A DNA stretch of 64,000 bases from positions 1 through 64,000 of the forward strand of contig UBXV01000036.1 in assembly GCA_900469625.1 (NCBI GenBank), written 5' to 3'. The translations under genes and the position numbers were made by a program. This stretch comes from Hyphomicrobiales bacterium. Its GTDB lineage: Bacteria; Pseudomonadota; Alphaproteobacteria; Rhizobiales; Rhizobiaceae. The notes beneath the pieces are model-generated. The model was not told where the DNA came from. It worked only from the letters and a program-made list of their open reading frames with translations, and made no database searches. Shown here piece after piece: positions 1 through 9,310 of the stretch (position 1 is its first letter; every line of letters begins with the position of its first letter).

Positions 1-40
1 ATGGGTAAAGCTGTAGACGGAAGGCTTGCCGAGGCGGCAA

Positions 41-65
41 GGGCGGGGGATGCCCCGCCCTTTTT
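41..65 (+). terminator. Rho-independent terminator of an upstream gene
   Basis: An 8-bp perfect stem (GGGCGGGG at 41-48 with CCCCGCCC at 53-60), a 4-nt loop and five T at 61-65. It sits just inside the window and before the beta-glucosidase, so it probably ends a plus-strand gene whose last codons lie at the very start of the window. Stops occur at 6-8 and 14-16 in two frames, so that gene cannot be identified. Confidence 0.75.
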
Positions 66-179
66 CGCGAGTTGACATTTGCCGGTGTCGCTTTAGGCCG
101 ACCCGCAAGAAAAACGAAAATACACCAAGTGAGCGGCCGCCCGCCGGAGGCGGGCCGCTGCAAAGGACGAGACAGGCTG

Positions 180-1547
180 ATGATCGAAGCAAAGACCCTT
201 GCCCGGCGTTTCCCGGGCGATTTCGTGTTCGGGGTGGCGACGGCCTCCTTCCAGATCGAGGGTGCGACCAAGATGGACGGGCGCAAGCCATCGATCTGGG
301 ATGCCTTTTCCAACATGCCGGGCCGGGTCTTCGGCCGGCACAATGGCGATATCGCCTGCGACCACTACAACAGGCTCGACGAGGATCTCGACCTGATCAA
401 GAGCCTTGGCGTCGAGGCCTACCGGTTTTCGATCGCCTGGCCGCGCATCATTCCCGAGGGTGTCGGTCCGATCAACGAGAAGGGCCTCGACTTCTACGAC
501 CGCCTTGTCGACGGTCTGAAGGCGCGCAACATCAAGGCCTTCGCGACGCTCTATCACTGGGACCTGCCGCTGGCGCTGATGGGCGACGGCGGCTGGACGT
601 CCCGCACCACGGCTTACGCGTTCCAGCGTTATGCCAAGACCGTCATTGCCCGCCTCGGTGATCGGCTTGACGCGGTCGCGACCTTCAACGAGCCCTGGTG
701 TTCGGTCTGGCTCAGCCATCTCTATGGAATTCATGCGCCGGGCGAACGCAACATGGATGCGGCTCTGCACGCGCTGCATTTCACCAATCTTGCGCACGGT
801 CTTGGCGTCGACGCCATTCGCTCGGAGCGGCCGAACCTGCCGGCCGGCATCGTCATCAATGCCCATTCGATCTATCCCGGCAGCGACGGCGAGGCCGACA
901 AGGCGGCTGCCGAGAGGGCTTTCGATTTCCACAACGGCGTGTTCTTCGGCCCGATCTTCAAGGGGGAATATCCCGAGAGCTTCATGAGCGCGCTCGGCCA
1001 TCGCATGCCCGAGATCGAAGACGGCGACATGGCAACGATCTCGCGCCCGCTCGACTGGTGGGGCCTGAATTACTACACGCCGATGCGCGTCAGCGACGAC
1101 AAGACCCCTGGTGCCGAGTATCCGGCGACGGTCAACGCCAAGCCGGTCAGTGACGTGAAGACCGATATCGGCTGGGAAGTTTTTGCACCGGCGCTCGGCC
1201 AATTGGTGGAGACGCTCAACGCTCGCTACGACCTTCCCGATTGCTACATCACCGAGAACGGCGCCTGCTACAACATCGATGTCGAAGACGGTGTGGTCGA
1301 TGACCAGCCGCGCCTCGACTACATCGCCGAGCACCTTTCGGTGACGGCCGACCTGATCGCCAAGGGCTACCCGATGCGCGGTTACTTCGCCTGGAGCCTG
1401 ATGGACAATTTCGAGTGGGCCGAAGGCTACAAGATGCGCTTCGGCATCGTGCACGTGGATTACGAAACACAGGTGCGCACGGTCAAGAAGAGCGGGCACT
1501 GGTATAAGGCACTCGCCGAAGAATTTCCCGGCGGCAACCATATCTGA
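180..1547 (+). CDS. GH1 family beta-glucosidase
   Basis: A cytoplasmic retaining glycoside hydrolase of 455 residues, the usual size for bacterial family 1 enzymes, which release glucose from cellobiose and other beta-glucosides. The family motifs are clear: an N-terminal FVFGVATASFQIEG segment, the acid/base glutamate E171 in TFNEPW, and the nucleophile E359 in YITENGA, followed by an aglycone-site region ending DNFEWAEGY. The start at 180 is chosen because AAGGACGAG at 162-171 gives a good ribosome binding site; an in-frame start at 72 would add 36 residues with no family similarity. No signal peptide is seen. The gene is preceded by a terminator and faces a convergent epimerase, so it looks monocistronic here. 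Natural substrate is inferred only from the family; a 6-phospho-beta-glucosidase is less likely because no PTS genes are nearby. Confidence 0.93.
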   Translation: MIEAKTLARRFPGDFVFGVATASFQIEGATKMDGRKPSIWDAFSNMPGRVFGRHNGDIACDHYNRLDEDLDLIKSLGVEAYRFSIAWPRIIPEGVGPINEKGLDFYDRLVDGLKARNIKAFATLYHWDLPLALMGDGGWTSRTTAYAFQRYAKTVIARLGDRLDAVATFNEPWCSVWLSHLYGIHAPGERNMDAALHALHFTNLAHGLGVDAIRSERPNLPAGIVINAHSIYPGSDGEADKAAAERAFDFHNGVFFGPIFKGEYPESFMSALGHRMPEIEDGDMATISRPLDWWGLNYYTPMRVSDDKTPGAEYPATVNAKPVSDVKTDIGWEVFAPALGQLVETLNARYDLPDCYITENGACYNIDVEDGVVDDQPRLDYIAEHLSVTADLIAKGYPMRGYFAWSLMDNFEWAEGYKMRFGIVHVDYETQVRTVKKSGHWYKALAEEFPGGNHI

Positions 1548-1552
1548 TGGCT

Positions 1553-1590
1553 AAAGCATTTCCGGGAAAAGTGCGAAGCGGTTTTCCGGC
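1553..1590. repeat. Intergenic palindromic repeat, rhizobial type
   Basis: The sequence AAAGCATTTCCGGGAAAAG followed by AAGCGGTTTTCCGG forms an imperfect palindrome. It resembles a short repeat I know from many Rhizobiaceae intergenic regions, with the general pattern GCAT..CCGAAAAGTG..GCGGTTTTCGG. A related element lies at 25486-25519. Family membership is from memory and was not searched. Confidence 0.5.
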
Positions 1591-1610
1591 AGGAAATACG
1601 TAGAAAGAGT

Positions 1611-1634
1611 CTTGCGCGCCCTCTGGCGCGCAAG
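1611..1634. terminator. Bidirectional terminator-like hairpin
   Basis: A perfect 10-bp inverted repeat (CTTGCGCGCC, loop CTCT, GGCGCGCAAG) between the convergent beta-glucosidase and epimerase genes. No long T tract follows on either side, so its efficiency is uncertain. Confidence 0.6.
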
Positions 1635-1645
1635 ATCTTGTCCCG

Positions 1646-2533
1646 TCAGTCGAAGCGTTCGGCAACCTTGCGCACCGGCAGCACTTCGAGGCTGCCGCGG
1701 TCGAGCTGGGCGAGGACCTCCTTGAAGCCGAAGCGCGGCTTCCAGCCGAGCGCGCCGATCGCGGCGCTCGGGTCATAGACCCGGTCGATCGAGGCGGGCA
1801 GCGACCAGCCGCGTTCGGCAAAGGCCTGGGAAAACTTGCTTGCCCGCTCGCGCAGAACCGCAGCGGCATCGCTTGCCAGATGCCGGCAATCCGTCGGCAG
1901 GAAGGCCGGTTCGCCTGATATGATGAAGCGCTGGAAGGCCGGCCCGTCATCGTGGAGCGCTGCCACATGCGCGTCAGCCACATCGCGCACGTCGATGCCA
2001 CGGTGCAGCCGATAGGCGGCCATGCGGTCGGCCTGCTCGGGAAAGCATCTGGACATGCGCAGCACCCGTACATGCAAGTCCCGGTCGGCGGCATTTTCGA
2101 GCAGCGCCTCGGCGGCAAGCTTGGTGTGGTGGTAGATCGTGTGGGGCTGGGGCGCCGTCTCCTCGGTGACCCAGGCGCAGGCACTCGCTTTGACGGCATG
2201 CCCGTAGAGTGCGGTCGTGCTGGTGAAGACGATACGGCTGACGCCGGCGGCCTGGGCTGCGGCAATCACGAGATGGGTGCCCATCACGTTGACGCGCTCG
2301 AATTCCACATCGGCGATCGCATCGACATGCGGGGCATGCAGCGCTGCCGTATGGATGACCGCATCGGCCCCCTGCATGGCACGCTCCAGGAGGACGCCAT
2401 CGACGAAGTCGCCAGTGATCCCGGTCGTTCCGAAGGGCGCGCGATCGATGCCGACCACCTCGTGCTCGGCCGCCAGCGCATTGTAGATCGCCCGGCCGAT
2501 GCGCCCCGAACTTCCGGTCAAAACGATGCGCAT
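1646..2533 (-). CDS. NAD-dependent epimerase/dehydratase (extended SDR)
   Basis: A 295-residue extended short-chain dehydrogenase/reductase. The N-terminal Rossmann fold shows TGSSGRIG (the TGxxGxxG nucleotide-binding motif) right after the start, and the catalytic YHHTK (YxxxK) lies near the middle, after a FTSTTALYG strand. Members of this group act on sugar nucleotides or on uronic acids; the substrate cannot be read from the sequence. The ATG at 2533 is chosen because the Rossmann fold begins at once and AGGACAGG lies upstream; longer in-frame forms add low-complexity residues. It is transcribed alone, convergent with the beta-glucosidase and divergent from the TerC gene, so nearby genes give no pathway hint. 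Confidence 0.82.
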   Translation of the reverse strand: MRIVLTGSSGRIGRAIYNALAAEHEVVGIDRAPFGTTGITGDFVDGVLLERAMQGADAVIHTAALHAPHVDAIADVEFERVNVMGTHLVIAAAQAAGVSRIVFTSTTALYGHAVKASACAWVTEETAPQPHTIYHHTKLAAEALLENAADRDLHVRVLRMSRCFPEQADRMAAYRLHRGIDVRDVADAHVAALHDDGPAFQRFIISGEPAFLPTDCRHLASDAAAVLRERASKFSQAFAERGWSLPASIDRVYDPSAAIGALGWKPRFGFKEVLAQLDRGSLEVLPVRKVAERFD

Positions 2534-2773
2534 GCGAATTCCTGTCCTACTGTTCGGTGCCGCTGCGTTTCCTAGCAGAGAACTGCGGTCAGTAAACCTC
2601 GATACGCACCGCCGTTTCCGTATCGCCGTATCGACTGCCTGCCGGGTGGCGGCAAGATTGCGGTGCGTTTTGCCGGCCTGCCAGCCACCGCCCCTTGATC
2701 CGTGAACACCCGCTGTTCTATGCATTGCTAATAGTGGATGGGCGTCCGAAGGCGCCTCGAGGGACTATCTATC

Positions 2774-3406
2774 ATGGAAATCTTTACTTCTGCCGGATTG
2801 CTGGCGCTCATGCAGGTCATCGTCATCGACCTGGTCCTGGCCGGCGACAATGCCGTCGTCATCGGTCTTGCCGCCGCCGGCCTGCCGGCGGAGCAGCGCC
2901 GCAAGGCCATTCTGGTCGGCATTCTCGCTGCGACCGTGCTGCGTATCGCGCTGGCAAGCGTCACCGTGCAGCTGCTCGATATCATCGGCCTGCTGCTCGC
3001 CGGCGGCCTGCTGCTGCTTTGGGTCTGCTGGAAGATGTGGCGCGAGATCCGCGCCGGCGGAGCGGAAGACTTCGAGGGCGAGGGCGCCAATTCGGCGCCG
3101 CGCAAGACCTTCCTGCAGGCGGCGATCCAGATCGTCATCGCCGACGTGTCGATGTCGCTCGACAACGTGCTGGCGGTCGCCGGTGCCGCGCGCGAGCATC
3201 CGACCATTCTCGTCTTCGGCCTCATTCTTTCGATCGCGCTGATGGGTATCGCTGCAAGCTTCATTGCAAGGTTGCTCAACCGCTACCACTGGATCGCCTA
3301 TGTCGGTCTTGCCATCATTATCTATGTGGCGCTCAACATGATCTATCGCGGCTCGATCGAGGTCTGGCCGCATCTGGAGCCGGTCGCCCACGCCATCGGC
3401 GTCTGA
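2774..3406 (+). CDS. TerC family integral membrane protein (YjbE type)
   Basis: A 210-residue inner-membrane protein with about six to seven hydrophobic helices. The diagnostic TerC features are acidic residues inside membrane helices: VIDLVLAGDNAVVIGLAA at residues 15-32 and a second copy, ADVSMSLDNVLAVAGAA, after a cytoplasmic loop. The two halves are internal repeats. TerC/YjbE proteins are implicated in metal ion handling, especially manganese efflux or metalation of exported enzymes. The start at 2774 is preceded by GAGGGA at 2757-2762; a longer form from 2738 is less likely. No yybP-ykoY manganese riboswitch is visible upstream, so regulation is unknown. It stands alone between an SDR gene and the methionine importer. 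Confidence 0.85.
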   Translation: MEIFTSAGLLALMQVIVIDLVLAGDNAVVIGLAAAGLPAEQRRKAILVGILAATVLRIALASVTVQLLDIIGLLLAGGLLLLWVCWKMWREIRAGGAEDFEGEGANSAPRKTFLQAAIQIVIADVSMSLDNVLAVAGAAREHPTILVFGLILSIALMGIAASFIARLLNRYHWIAYVGLAIIIYVALNMIYRGSIEVWPHLEPVAHAIGV

Positions 3407-3785
3407 CCGGCGAGGACGGATCGCCCGCATCGGCCCGCTTTCCGGGTCGATGCGCTGCTTTTCCTGGCCGAGCTGCGCGCGAAAGAGCGGTTTTTTCCGC
3501 AAACGCGAAGCAAGCCGAAAAACCATACCTGTCAAAACGGGAATCTATTGTCCATAAGGACCCTAGATTATGTCGCATGTCCTTCCTGCGGCAGCGACAT
3601 TGAACTCACCGGTTGGCTAATGCTAGAGAAGTGCTCCCTGTTGCGAATGCGTTGTCGAATGTCGGCCTGACAGGACGCGCCTTCCATTCCGCGCCATTGA
3701 GCCCGGGATCTTCCAGTTTCGAGCATCCGAGAGCACCTATGTACCCGTCCATTCTGACAACGCCTCTTTCGGGGGTATCCGAACG
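3407..3785. other. Intergenic region upstream of metN
   Basis: About 380 bp without a convincing gene. It must hold the metNIQ promoter and leader. I looked for the SAM-II aptamer pattern common on alphaproteobacterial methionine genes and did not see it. No long inverted repeat or T-tract terminator for the TerC gene was recognised. Confidence 0.5.
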
Positions 3786-4868
3786 ATGAGCGTTTCCGCC
3801 TATCAGGCGCCGGCGCGCGCCGATGCCGCCGTCATTTTCGATGGCGTTTCCAAGCATTTCCCGGGCTCCGGCAAGAGCGACGGCTTTACAGCGCTCGACA
3901 ACGTCTCCCTTTCTGTCGGCCGCGGTTCGATCACCGGCATCATCGGCCGTTCCGGCGCCGGCAAGTCGACATTGATCCGGCTGGTCAACGGCCTGGAAAA
4001 GCCGACGGGCGGCAAGGTGCTGGTCGATGGCGTCGATGTCGGCGCGCTCGATGAGGCCGGTCTTCGCGAGCTGCGCCGTTCGGTCGGCATGATTTTCCAG
4101 CATTTCAATCTTTTGTCGTCCCGCACCGTGTTCGACAATGTGGCCCTGCCGCTTGAAATCGCCGGCATGAACAAGAGCGCCATCGAAAAGCGCGTGCGAC
4201 CGCTCCTCGATCTCGTCGGTCTTGCGGACAAGCATGGTCGTTATCCATCGGAACTTTCCGGCGGCCAGAAGCAGCGCATCGGCATCGCCCGGGCGCTTTC
4301 GACCGAGCCGAAGCTGCTGCTTTCCGACGAGGCGACATCGGCGCTCGATCCCGAGACGACGCAGTCGATCCTCGAGCTTCTGAAGCGCATCAACGCCGAT
4401 CTCGGCCTGACTGTGCTTTTGATCACCCATGAGATGGAAGTGGTGAAGGCAGTGACCTCGGACGTTGCCGTGATCGACCACGGCCGCATCGTCGAGCGCG
4501 GCCACACCTTCGACGTCTTCACCCATCCCAAGCACGAGACGACCCGGGCGATGCTATCAGGCCTGCCGGGCTCGAAGCTGCCTGATGCAGTATCACGGGC
4601 GCTGAAGCCGCAGGCAGTGGCCGGTGACCGCGCCGTCGTGCGCCTGACCTTCTTCGGGGCTGCGGCCGAGCGCCCGCTGATCTCGCAGTTGATCAAATCC
4701 GTTGGCGCCGAGGTCAACATCATCGCCGGCACGATCGACGAGATCGGCGGCCGTCCCTACGGCTCGCTCGTCGTCGCCTACCGCGCGGATGCCGAAACCG
4801 CAGGCCGCGCCGAACGCTTCTTCACCGAAAACGGTCTGGTCACGGAGGTGCTCGGCTATGTCGCCTGA
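3786..4868 (+). CDS. metN: D/L-methionine ABC transporter, ATP-binding protein
   Basis: The ATPase of the methionine importer, 360 residues. The nucleotide-binding domain has Walker [10 protein letters not shown], the signature [15 protein letters not shown], Walker [14 protein letters not shown] and the H-loop LLITHE. The last 90 or so residues form the NIL (ACT-like) domain by which MetN senses intracellular methionine and shuts off transport. The start at 3786 has only a weak G-rich ribosome binding site, but the N-terminus fits. Its 3' end overlaps metI by 11 bp, showing translational coupling, and metQ follows 38 bp after metI, giving a standard metNIQ operon. Identity is secure from motifs and gene order. 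Confidence 0.96.
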   Translation: MSVSAYQAPARADAAVIFDGVSKHFPGSGKSDGFTALDNVSLSVGRGSITGIIGRSGAGKSTLIRLVNGLEKPTGGKVLVDGVDVGALDEAGLRELRRSVGMIFQHFNLLSSRTVFDNVALPLEIAGMNKSAIEKRVRPLLDLVGLADKHGRYPSELSGGQKQRIGIARALSTEPKLLLSDEATSALDPETTQSILELLKRINADLGLTVLLITHEMEVVKAVTSDVAVIDHGRIVERGHTFDVFTHPKHETTRAMLSGLPGSKLPDAVSRALKPQAVAGDRAVVRLTFFGAAAERPLISQLIKSVGAEVNIIAGTIDEIGGRPYGSLVVAYRADAETAGRAERFFTENGLVTEVLGYVA

Positions 4869-5523
4869 TATCCTTTTGAAGATCTGGGGCGCGACCCTCG
4901 ACACGCTTTACATGGTGGCGGCCGCCGGCCTGATCGGATCGCTGATCGGCGGGCCTATCGGTATCTTTCTGGCAACCAGCGGCAAGGGCGAACTTTTCCC
5001 GGCGCCGATGACCAACCGCATCGTCGGTCTGATCGTCAATGCCGCGCGCTCGACGCCGTTCATCATCCTGGTCGTTGCCATCATCCCGTTTACCCGGCTT
5101 CTCACCGGCACGTCGATCGGCACCAAAGCGGCGATCGTGCCGCTGACGATCGCCACCATTCCCTTTGTCGCGCGCCTCGTCGAAGCGGCGATCCGCGAGA
5201 TCGACAAGGGATTGATCGAGGCGGCCCGCGCCATGGGCGCGACGCCGATGCAGATCGTCTTCAAGGTGCTGCTCGCCGAAGCGCGGCCCGCGCTGACGAT
5301 GGCGCTGACCATGACAGCCGTCAGCCTCATCGGCTATTCCGCCATGGTCGGTGCCGTCGGTGGCGGCGGGCTCGGCGATCTCGGCATCCGCTACGGCTAC
5401 CAGCGCTTCATGCCGGACGTGATGCTGGTCGTCGTCATCGTGCTGATCGTGCTGGTGCAGATCGTGCAGAGCGCCGGTGACGGGCTGGCGCGCCGCTTCG
5501 ACAGGCGCAGCCGCAAGAACTGA
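4858..5523 (+). CDS. metI: Methionine ABC transporter, permease
   Basis: A 221-residue inner-membrane permease with about five transmembrane helices. The EAA-loop signature that contacts MetN reads [19 protein letters not shown]. Size and helix pattern match MetI, which forms a homodimer in the MetN2I2 complex and passes methionine from MetQ to the cytoplasm. The ATG at 4858 lies within the last codons of metN; translation is probably coupled. The longer in-frame extension upstream of 4858 runs through metN in another frame and is rejected. Confidence 0.95.
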   Translation: MSPDILLKIWGATLDTLYMVAAAGLIGSLIGGPIGIFLATSGKGELFPAPMTNRIVGLIVNAARSTPFIILVVAIIPFTRLLTGTSIGTKAAIVPLTIATIPFVARLVEAAIREIDKGLIEAARAMGATPMQIVFKVLLAEARPALTMALTMTAVSLIGYSAMVGAVGGGGLGDLGIRYGYQRFMPDVMLVVVIVLIVLVQIVQSAGDGLARRFDRRSRKN

Positions 5524-5561
5524 TTTCCCAGGACATTCACATCACTAACAAGGAGATACCC

Positions 5562-6338
5562 ATGAAGAAGCTCATCATTGCTGCGGCAATCGCAGCGCTT
5601 TCCGCCGGTGCGGCCTTCGCCGAAACCATCAAGGTCGGCGTCACGCCGGGCGAACATGCCCAGATCATGGAGAAGGTGAAGGAAGTCGCGGCACCCAAGG
5701 GCCTCGACATCGAGATCCTCGAATTCTCCGATTACGTTGTTCCGAACCAGGCACTGGCCGATGGCGACCTTAACGCCAACTCGTTCCAGCACCAGCCCTA
5801 CCTCGACAACCAGATCGCTGACCGCGGCTTCGACATCGTCAGCGTCGGCACCACCATCACCACCCCGATGGGCATCTATTCGAGCAAGGTGAAGAGCCTC
5901 GACGAGCTGAAGGACGGCGCGACGATCGGCATTCCGAACGACCCGACCAATGGCGGCCGCGCACTGCTCGTGCTTGCCTCCAAGGGCTTGATCAAGGTGA
6001 AGCCGGAAGTCGGCCTGAAGGTCACCCCGTCCGACATCATCGAGAACCCGAAGAACATCACGTTTGCCGAGCTCGATGCAGCCCAGCTGCCGCGTTCGCT
6101 GGCCGACGTCGATGCGGCTGTCATCAACACCAACTACGCGCTTGAGGCCGACCTGCATCCGAAGGAAGACGCGATCGCCATCGAAGGCGAAAAGTCGCCC
6201 TACGCCAACGTCATTGCCGTGCGCACCGCCGACAAGGATGCCCCCTGGGTGAAGACACTGGTCGAGGCCTACCACGACGAGTCCGTGCGCGCCTTCATCA
6301 ACGACACCTTCAAGGGTGCGCTGATCCCGAGCTGGTAA
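5562..6338 (+). CDS. metQ: Methionine ABC transporter, substrate-binding protein
   Basis: The periplasmic methionine-binding component (NlpA/MetQ family), 258 residues. It begins with a classical signal peptide ending ...GAAFA-ET and continues into the family core KVGVTPGEHAQIMEKVKEVA; further landmarks are NSFQHQPYLD and IPNDPTNGGRALL, which line the ligand site. There is no lipobox cysteine, so unlike the E. coli protein it should be a free periplasmic protein. AAGGAG at 5551-5556 is a good ribosome binding site. A strong terminator follows, closing the metNIQ operon. Confidence 0.95.
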   Translation: MKKLIIAAAIAALSAGAAFAETIKVGVTPGEHAQIMEKVKEVAAPKGLDIEILEFSDYVVPNQALADGDLNANSFQHQPYLDNQIADRGFDIVSVGTTITTPMGIYSSKVKSLDELKDGATIGIPNDPTNGGRALLVLASKGLIKVKPEVGLKVTPSDIIENPKNITFAELDAAQLPRSLADVDAAVINTNYALEADLHPKEDAIAIEGEKSPYANVIAVRTADKDAPWVKTLVEAYHDESVRAFINDTFKGALIPSW

Positions 6339-6364
6339 GCCGGAACGCAGATAAGCTGATGTTG

Positions 6365-6397
6365 AACCGCGCGCCGCACCCCGGTGCGCGGTTTTTC
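6365..6397 (+). terminator. Rho-independent terminator of metNIQ
   Basis: An AACCGCGC...GCGCGGTT stem (6365-6372 with 6386-6393) whose 3' arm runs into a T-rich tail ending near 6397. It lies 27 nt after the metQ stop codon. Confidence 0.85.
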
Positions 6398-6507
6398 TTT
6401 GGAGCGCAGCCGCCCGCTCGCGATGTCTTCTTGGGGCGGCGACGCGCCGGGCGACAGTCGCCAGAAGAATGCGAGGCGTTGCCCGACGAGCAGCGACAGC
6501 TGACCGC

Positions 6508-6550
6508 CCCTCACCCTGACCCTCTCCCCGCAAGCGGGGCGAGGGGACGG
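6508..6550. repeat. REP-like palindromic repeat
   Basis: CCCCTCACCCTGACCCTC followed by TCCCCGC-AAGC-GGGGCGAGGGGA. This is a widespread proteobacterial intergenic palindrome. Related copies occur at 6643-6668 and 24371-24398 in this window. Confidence 0.65.
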
Positions 6551-6642
6551 CGACGAGGTTCGCCGCTGCCTCCAGCTTACATCAAACGAAGCGGGGACCT
6601 GCTGTAACGGGGCTCTTGGCGTTCGGGTGTTGCGGTATCTGC

Positions 6643-6668
6643 CTTCTCCCCGCATGCGGGGAGAAGGT
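6643..6668. repeat. REP-like palindromic repeat
   Basis: CCTTCTCCCCGC, a short loop ATGC region, and GCGGGGAGAAGG form a near-perfect 12-bp palindrome between the convergent metQ and trhO genes. It shares its CTTCTCCCCGC core with the copy near 24371. The whole 6398-6708 stretch carries these two repeats and no gene that I can support. Confidence 0.65.
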
Positions 6669-6708
6669 GCCGGCAGGCGGATGAGCGGCAGCGTCTGGGA
6701 CGGCCGCT

Positions 6709-7653
6709 TCAGCTGCCGAGGTGTTTTTCGCCGCGTTTTTTCGCAAGCGTGATCTGGCGCTGGCGCTGGCGGTAACGTTCGCGGTCCTCGTCGGTGCGCA
6801 CTTCATGACAGTGGATGCAGGACACGCCGTCCTCGTGATGGGGCGAGGTAAGGTCGGCAGGCGTCAGCGGCTGGCGGCAGGCGTGGCAGAGCGTGTGCTC
6901 ACCCTCTTCGAGCCCGTGCGTCACCGACACGCGGTCGTCGAAGACGAAGCAGGCGCCCTCCCAGAGGCTTTCCTCCTGCGGCACCTCTTCGAGATATTTC
7001 AGGATGCCGCCCTTGAGGTGGAAGACCTCGTCGAAGCCCTGTCCCTTCATGAAGGCGGTGGCCTTCTCGCAGCGGATGCCGCCGGTGCAATACATGGCGA
7101 TCTTCGGCTTGTTGTGCAGGCCGGTATTGTTGCGCACCCAGTCGGGAAATTCGCGGAAGGTCTTGGTCTGCGGGTCGACCGCACCCTTGAAGATGCCGAT
7201 CGCGGTTTCGTAGTCGTTTCGCGTGTCGATGACGATGGTCTCAGGATCGGAGATCAGCGCGTTCCAGTCCTTCGCATCGACATAGGTGCCGACGATCTTG
7301 TTGGGGTCGATGTTTTCGACGCCCATTGTGACGATTTCCTTCTTCAGCCGCACCTTCATGCGCAGGAACGGCATCGAGGAAGCACGGCTCTCCTTATGCT
7401 CCAGGGCGACGAATTCCGGCCGGGCGCGCAGATAGGCAAGCACCGCCGCAATGCCGGCGTCGGTGCCGGCGATCGTGCCGTTGATGCCCTCATGGGCGAG
7501 AAGCAGGGTTCCCTTGACGCCGTTCTCGTCGCAGACGGCTTGCAGCGGCTCGCGGAAGTCGGCGAACTGCGGGAAGGCGGCGAAGTGATAGAGCGCTGCG
7601 ACCATGAACTGGCCATGCGTCTGCGGGCGCGGGGTCGTGGAAATGTCGGTCAT
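6709..7653 (-). CDS. trhO: tRNA uridine(34) hydroxylase (rhodanese-related)
   Basis: A 314-residue protein of the TrhO/YceA group, which hydroxylates uridine at position 34 of certain tRNAs using molecular oxygen, the prephenate-independent route to 5-hydroxyuridine and cmo5U. An N-terminal ferredoxin-like domain ([13 protein letters not shown]) precedes a rhodanese domain with the active cysteine C189 in [13 protein letters not shown]194 follows in the same loop. The C-terminal part has CHAC and CIHC pairs, suggesting a small zinc site. The first ATG at 7653 is used; a start 16 codons later is also possible. The gene stands alone and is convergent with the metNIQ operon. Confidence 0.92.
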   Translation of the reverse strand: MTDISTTPRPQTHGQFMVAALYHFAAFPQFADFREPLQAVCDENGVKGTLLLAHEGINGTIAGTDAGIAAVLAYLRARPEFVALEHKESRASSMPFLRMKVRLKKEIVTMGVENIDPNKIVGTYVDAKDWNALISDPETIVIDTRNDYETAIGIFKGAVDPQTKTFREFPDWVRNNTGLHNKPKIAMYCTGGIRCEKATAFMKGQGFDEVFHLKGGILKYLEEVPQEESLWEGACFVFDDRVSVTHGLEEGEHTLCHACRQPLTPADLTSPHHEDGVSCIHCHEVRTDEDRERYRQRQRQITLAKKRGEKHLGS

Positions 7654-7731
7654 GGGCCGTGCAAATACAGCTTTCGCGCGGCAAGCGCAATCCGGGGCCC
7701 GCCCGCAGGGGCCTTCTGTCGCGGTGCCCGG

Positions 7732-8640
7732 CTAGCGCCCGGCCTCAAGCCAGAGCAGACGAATGGTCCGGCTCTCGTCATCAGGCGTGTCGAGAAAGAC
7801 GTTTCTTGCGTGGTCCAGAGCCTCGGCCCGCAAGCTTTCCCGGCGGGCGATGACGGCAGAGATCAGATAGGCCTGATCCTGGCTGTTGCCGGCAAGGGCA
7901 GGATCCTCGTTGACGAGCGACGTCATGACGTCGAGGTCGTTGAGGTGACCGAGAACCTCGACCAGCGCTTTCGCATCCAGACGCTTTGCCTCCATCGCCG
8001 AGGGCCAGGCCTGACGCATCAAGGCGAGATGCATGCGATAATCCTGCGCGCGCTTGCGCAGCTCATGAAAGGAGGCGGCCTCGGTGCTTTCCTGGCATGC
8101 CTCAAGGGCGGGCGCGGCGCGTTTCAGCGTGCGCCGCCAGCCCTTTGCCAGGCGGTCGGCCGTCTTGCGGCGGCTGTCATCGAAGGCGACATGGCCAAGC
8201 GCTGCCATCGCCCTTTCGCAATTGACGATGGTGGCGGCGATCCTGTCCTCGATATCGGTCTGGCTGTCGGCGATCCGGTCGCGCCGCTCGACCAGTCGTA
8301 AGCAGACGTGGTCGAGAGCCCTTTCCTCCTCCTGGCTGCGGGCACCCTCTTGCAGGTAGCGGGCATTCTCGACCAATGCGGCGGCATCCCTGACGGCCGA
8401 CAGGTTGCGCGCCATGTCGCGAATGCGGGCGTTTTCCTGGCTCTGAAACAGCGGCGCATCGGAGGCGACGAGCCGATAGAGCGCGCGCACGCGCTTGAAG
8501 CTCTTGCGCGCCTGATGGATGGCTTCGTGCATGCCATCGGGACGAAGCCGAAGAATGCCGGTCGCCTGCTCGAATTGCTCGGCGCCGACACGTTTGAAAT
8601 CGCCGGTGAAAGCCCGTTCCGGCCGGAAAGTGTAGCTCAT
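7732..8640 (-). CDS. CHAD domain-containing protein
   Basis: A 302-residue, all-helical CHAD domain protein (conserved histidine alpha-helical domain). The two basic His-containing repeats are visible as IHQARKSFKRVRALYRL near residue 50 and FHELRKRAQDYRMHL near residue 190. CHAD domains bind polyphosphate through these basic faces. The ATG overlaps the stop of the CYTH gene upstream (ATGA), so the two are translationally coupled, and the CYTH-CHAD pairing, often a single fused protein elsewhere, supports a joint role in polyphosphate or triphosphate metabolism. The longer reading from 8721 runs back through the CYTH gene and is rejected. Confidence 0.88.
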   Translation of the reverse strand: MSYTFRPERAFTGDFKRVGAEQFEQATGILRLRPDGMHEAIHQARKSFKRVRALYRLVASDAPLFQSQENARIRDMARNLSAVRDAAALVENARYLQEGARSQEEERALDHVCLRLVERRDRIADSQTDIEDRIAATIVNCERAMAALGHVAFDDSRRKTADRLAKGWRRTLKRAAPALEACQESTEAASFHELRKRAQDYRMHLALMRQAWPSAMEAKRLDAKALVEVLGHLNDLDVMTSLVNEDPALAGNSQDQAYLISAVIARRESLRAEALDHARNVFLDTPDDESRTIRLLWLEAGR

Positions 8641-9110
8641 GCCTGCTCTTCCACGCGTCCGTCGGTGGCGAGCGACTGGTTCGAATAGCGCCGGTCGCCG
8701 GTGATCTCCCGACCGAGCCATGTGGGAAGCGCCGGCAGATCCGTCTCCCGCTTCATCTCGACTTCGGCGACCACAAGCCCTTTGAGGGCGCCTTCATAGA
8801 CGTCCACCTCCCAGGTGAAGCCCTTGTACGGCACGCGAAAGCGCCGCTTTTCGATGACGACGCCGACGGCCTGGCTCAGCATCTCCCTGGCGTCGTCCAT
8901 CGGCACGTCATACTCGTATTCGTTGCGCACCAGCGCCGACTTGCCGATCTTGATCGTCAGCCGCGCCCATTTGTTGCCATGGATGCGCACGCGCACGGAA
9001 CGGTCGTCCATGGTGACGATATAGGCCTGCCGCAGCTGCGTGCCCTTGTCCGCATTTCCCTGCCACTCGCTGGAGGCCACCAGGAACTTGCGCTCTATCT
9101 CCTTCGCCAT
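8637..9110 (-). CDS. CYTH domain triphosphate tunnel metalloenzyme
   Basis: A 157-residue single-domain CYTH protein. The hallmark ExExK motif is E4-I-E6-R-K8 at the N-terminus; alternating basic and acidic strands such as SVRVRIHGNKWARLTIK follow, as expected for the eight-stranded tunnel that binds triphosphate. Small CYTH proteins of this kind are inorganic triphosphatases or adenylate cyclases; the short size favours a triphosphatase (inference). It is the first gene of a two-gene unit with the CHAD protein, which starts in its stop codon. Confidence 0.88.
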   Translation of the reverse strand: MAKEIERKFLVASSEWQGNADKGTQLRQAYIVTMDDRSVRVRIHGNKWARLTIKIGKSALVRNEYEYDVPMDDAREMLSQAVGVVIEKRRFRVPYKGFTWEVDVYEGALKGLVVAEVEMKRETDLPALPTWLGREITGDRRYSNQSLATDGRVEEQA

Positions 9111-9310
9111 GGGTATCCCGCATTTCGAGAGGGTCGATTGTCACCAAACTATCGTTTTGCGAGCAAGGCTCAAGTATCTCTTTGTTGTCGAAATTATTTT
9201 CTTATTTTCTCATATACGATTGACAGGCGCGCGCCTGGTTCGGTCTCGACAAGCGCCGGCTGGCGGAGTATGCGGAACCCATATTCAATCGTTTTAAAAG
9301 GACGATCTGC

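Noticed and set aside
93-1541. A 482-codon open frame on the minus strand
   Set aside because: Antisense to the GH1 gene, which has both catalytic motifs.
2700-2773. yybP-ykoY manganese riboswitch upstream of the TerC gene
   Set aside because: The gap is too short and lacks the conserved aptamer words.
3407-3785. SAM-II type riboswitch upstream of metN
   Set aside because: I looked for the short pseudoknot aptamer pattern and could not match it.
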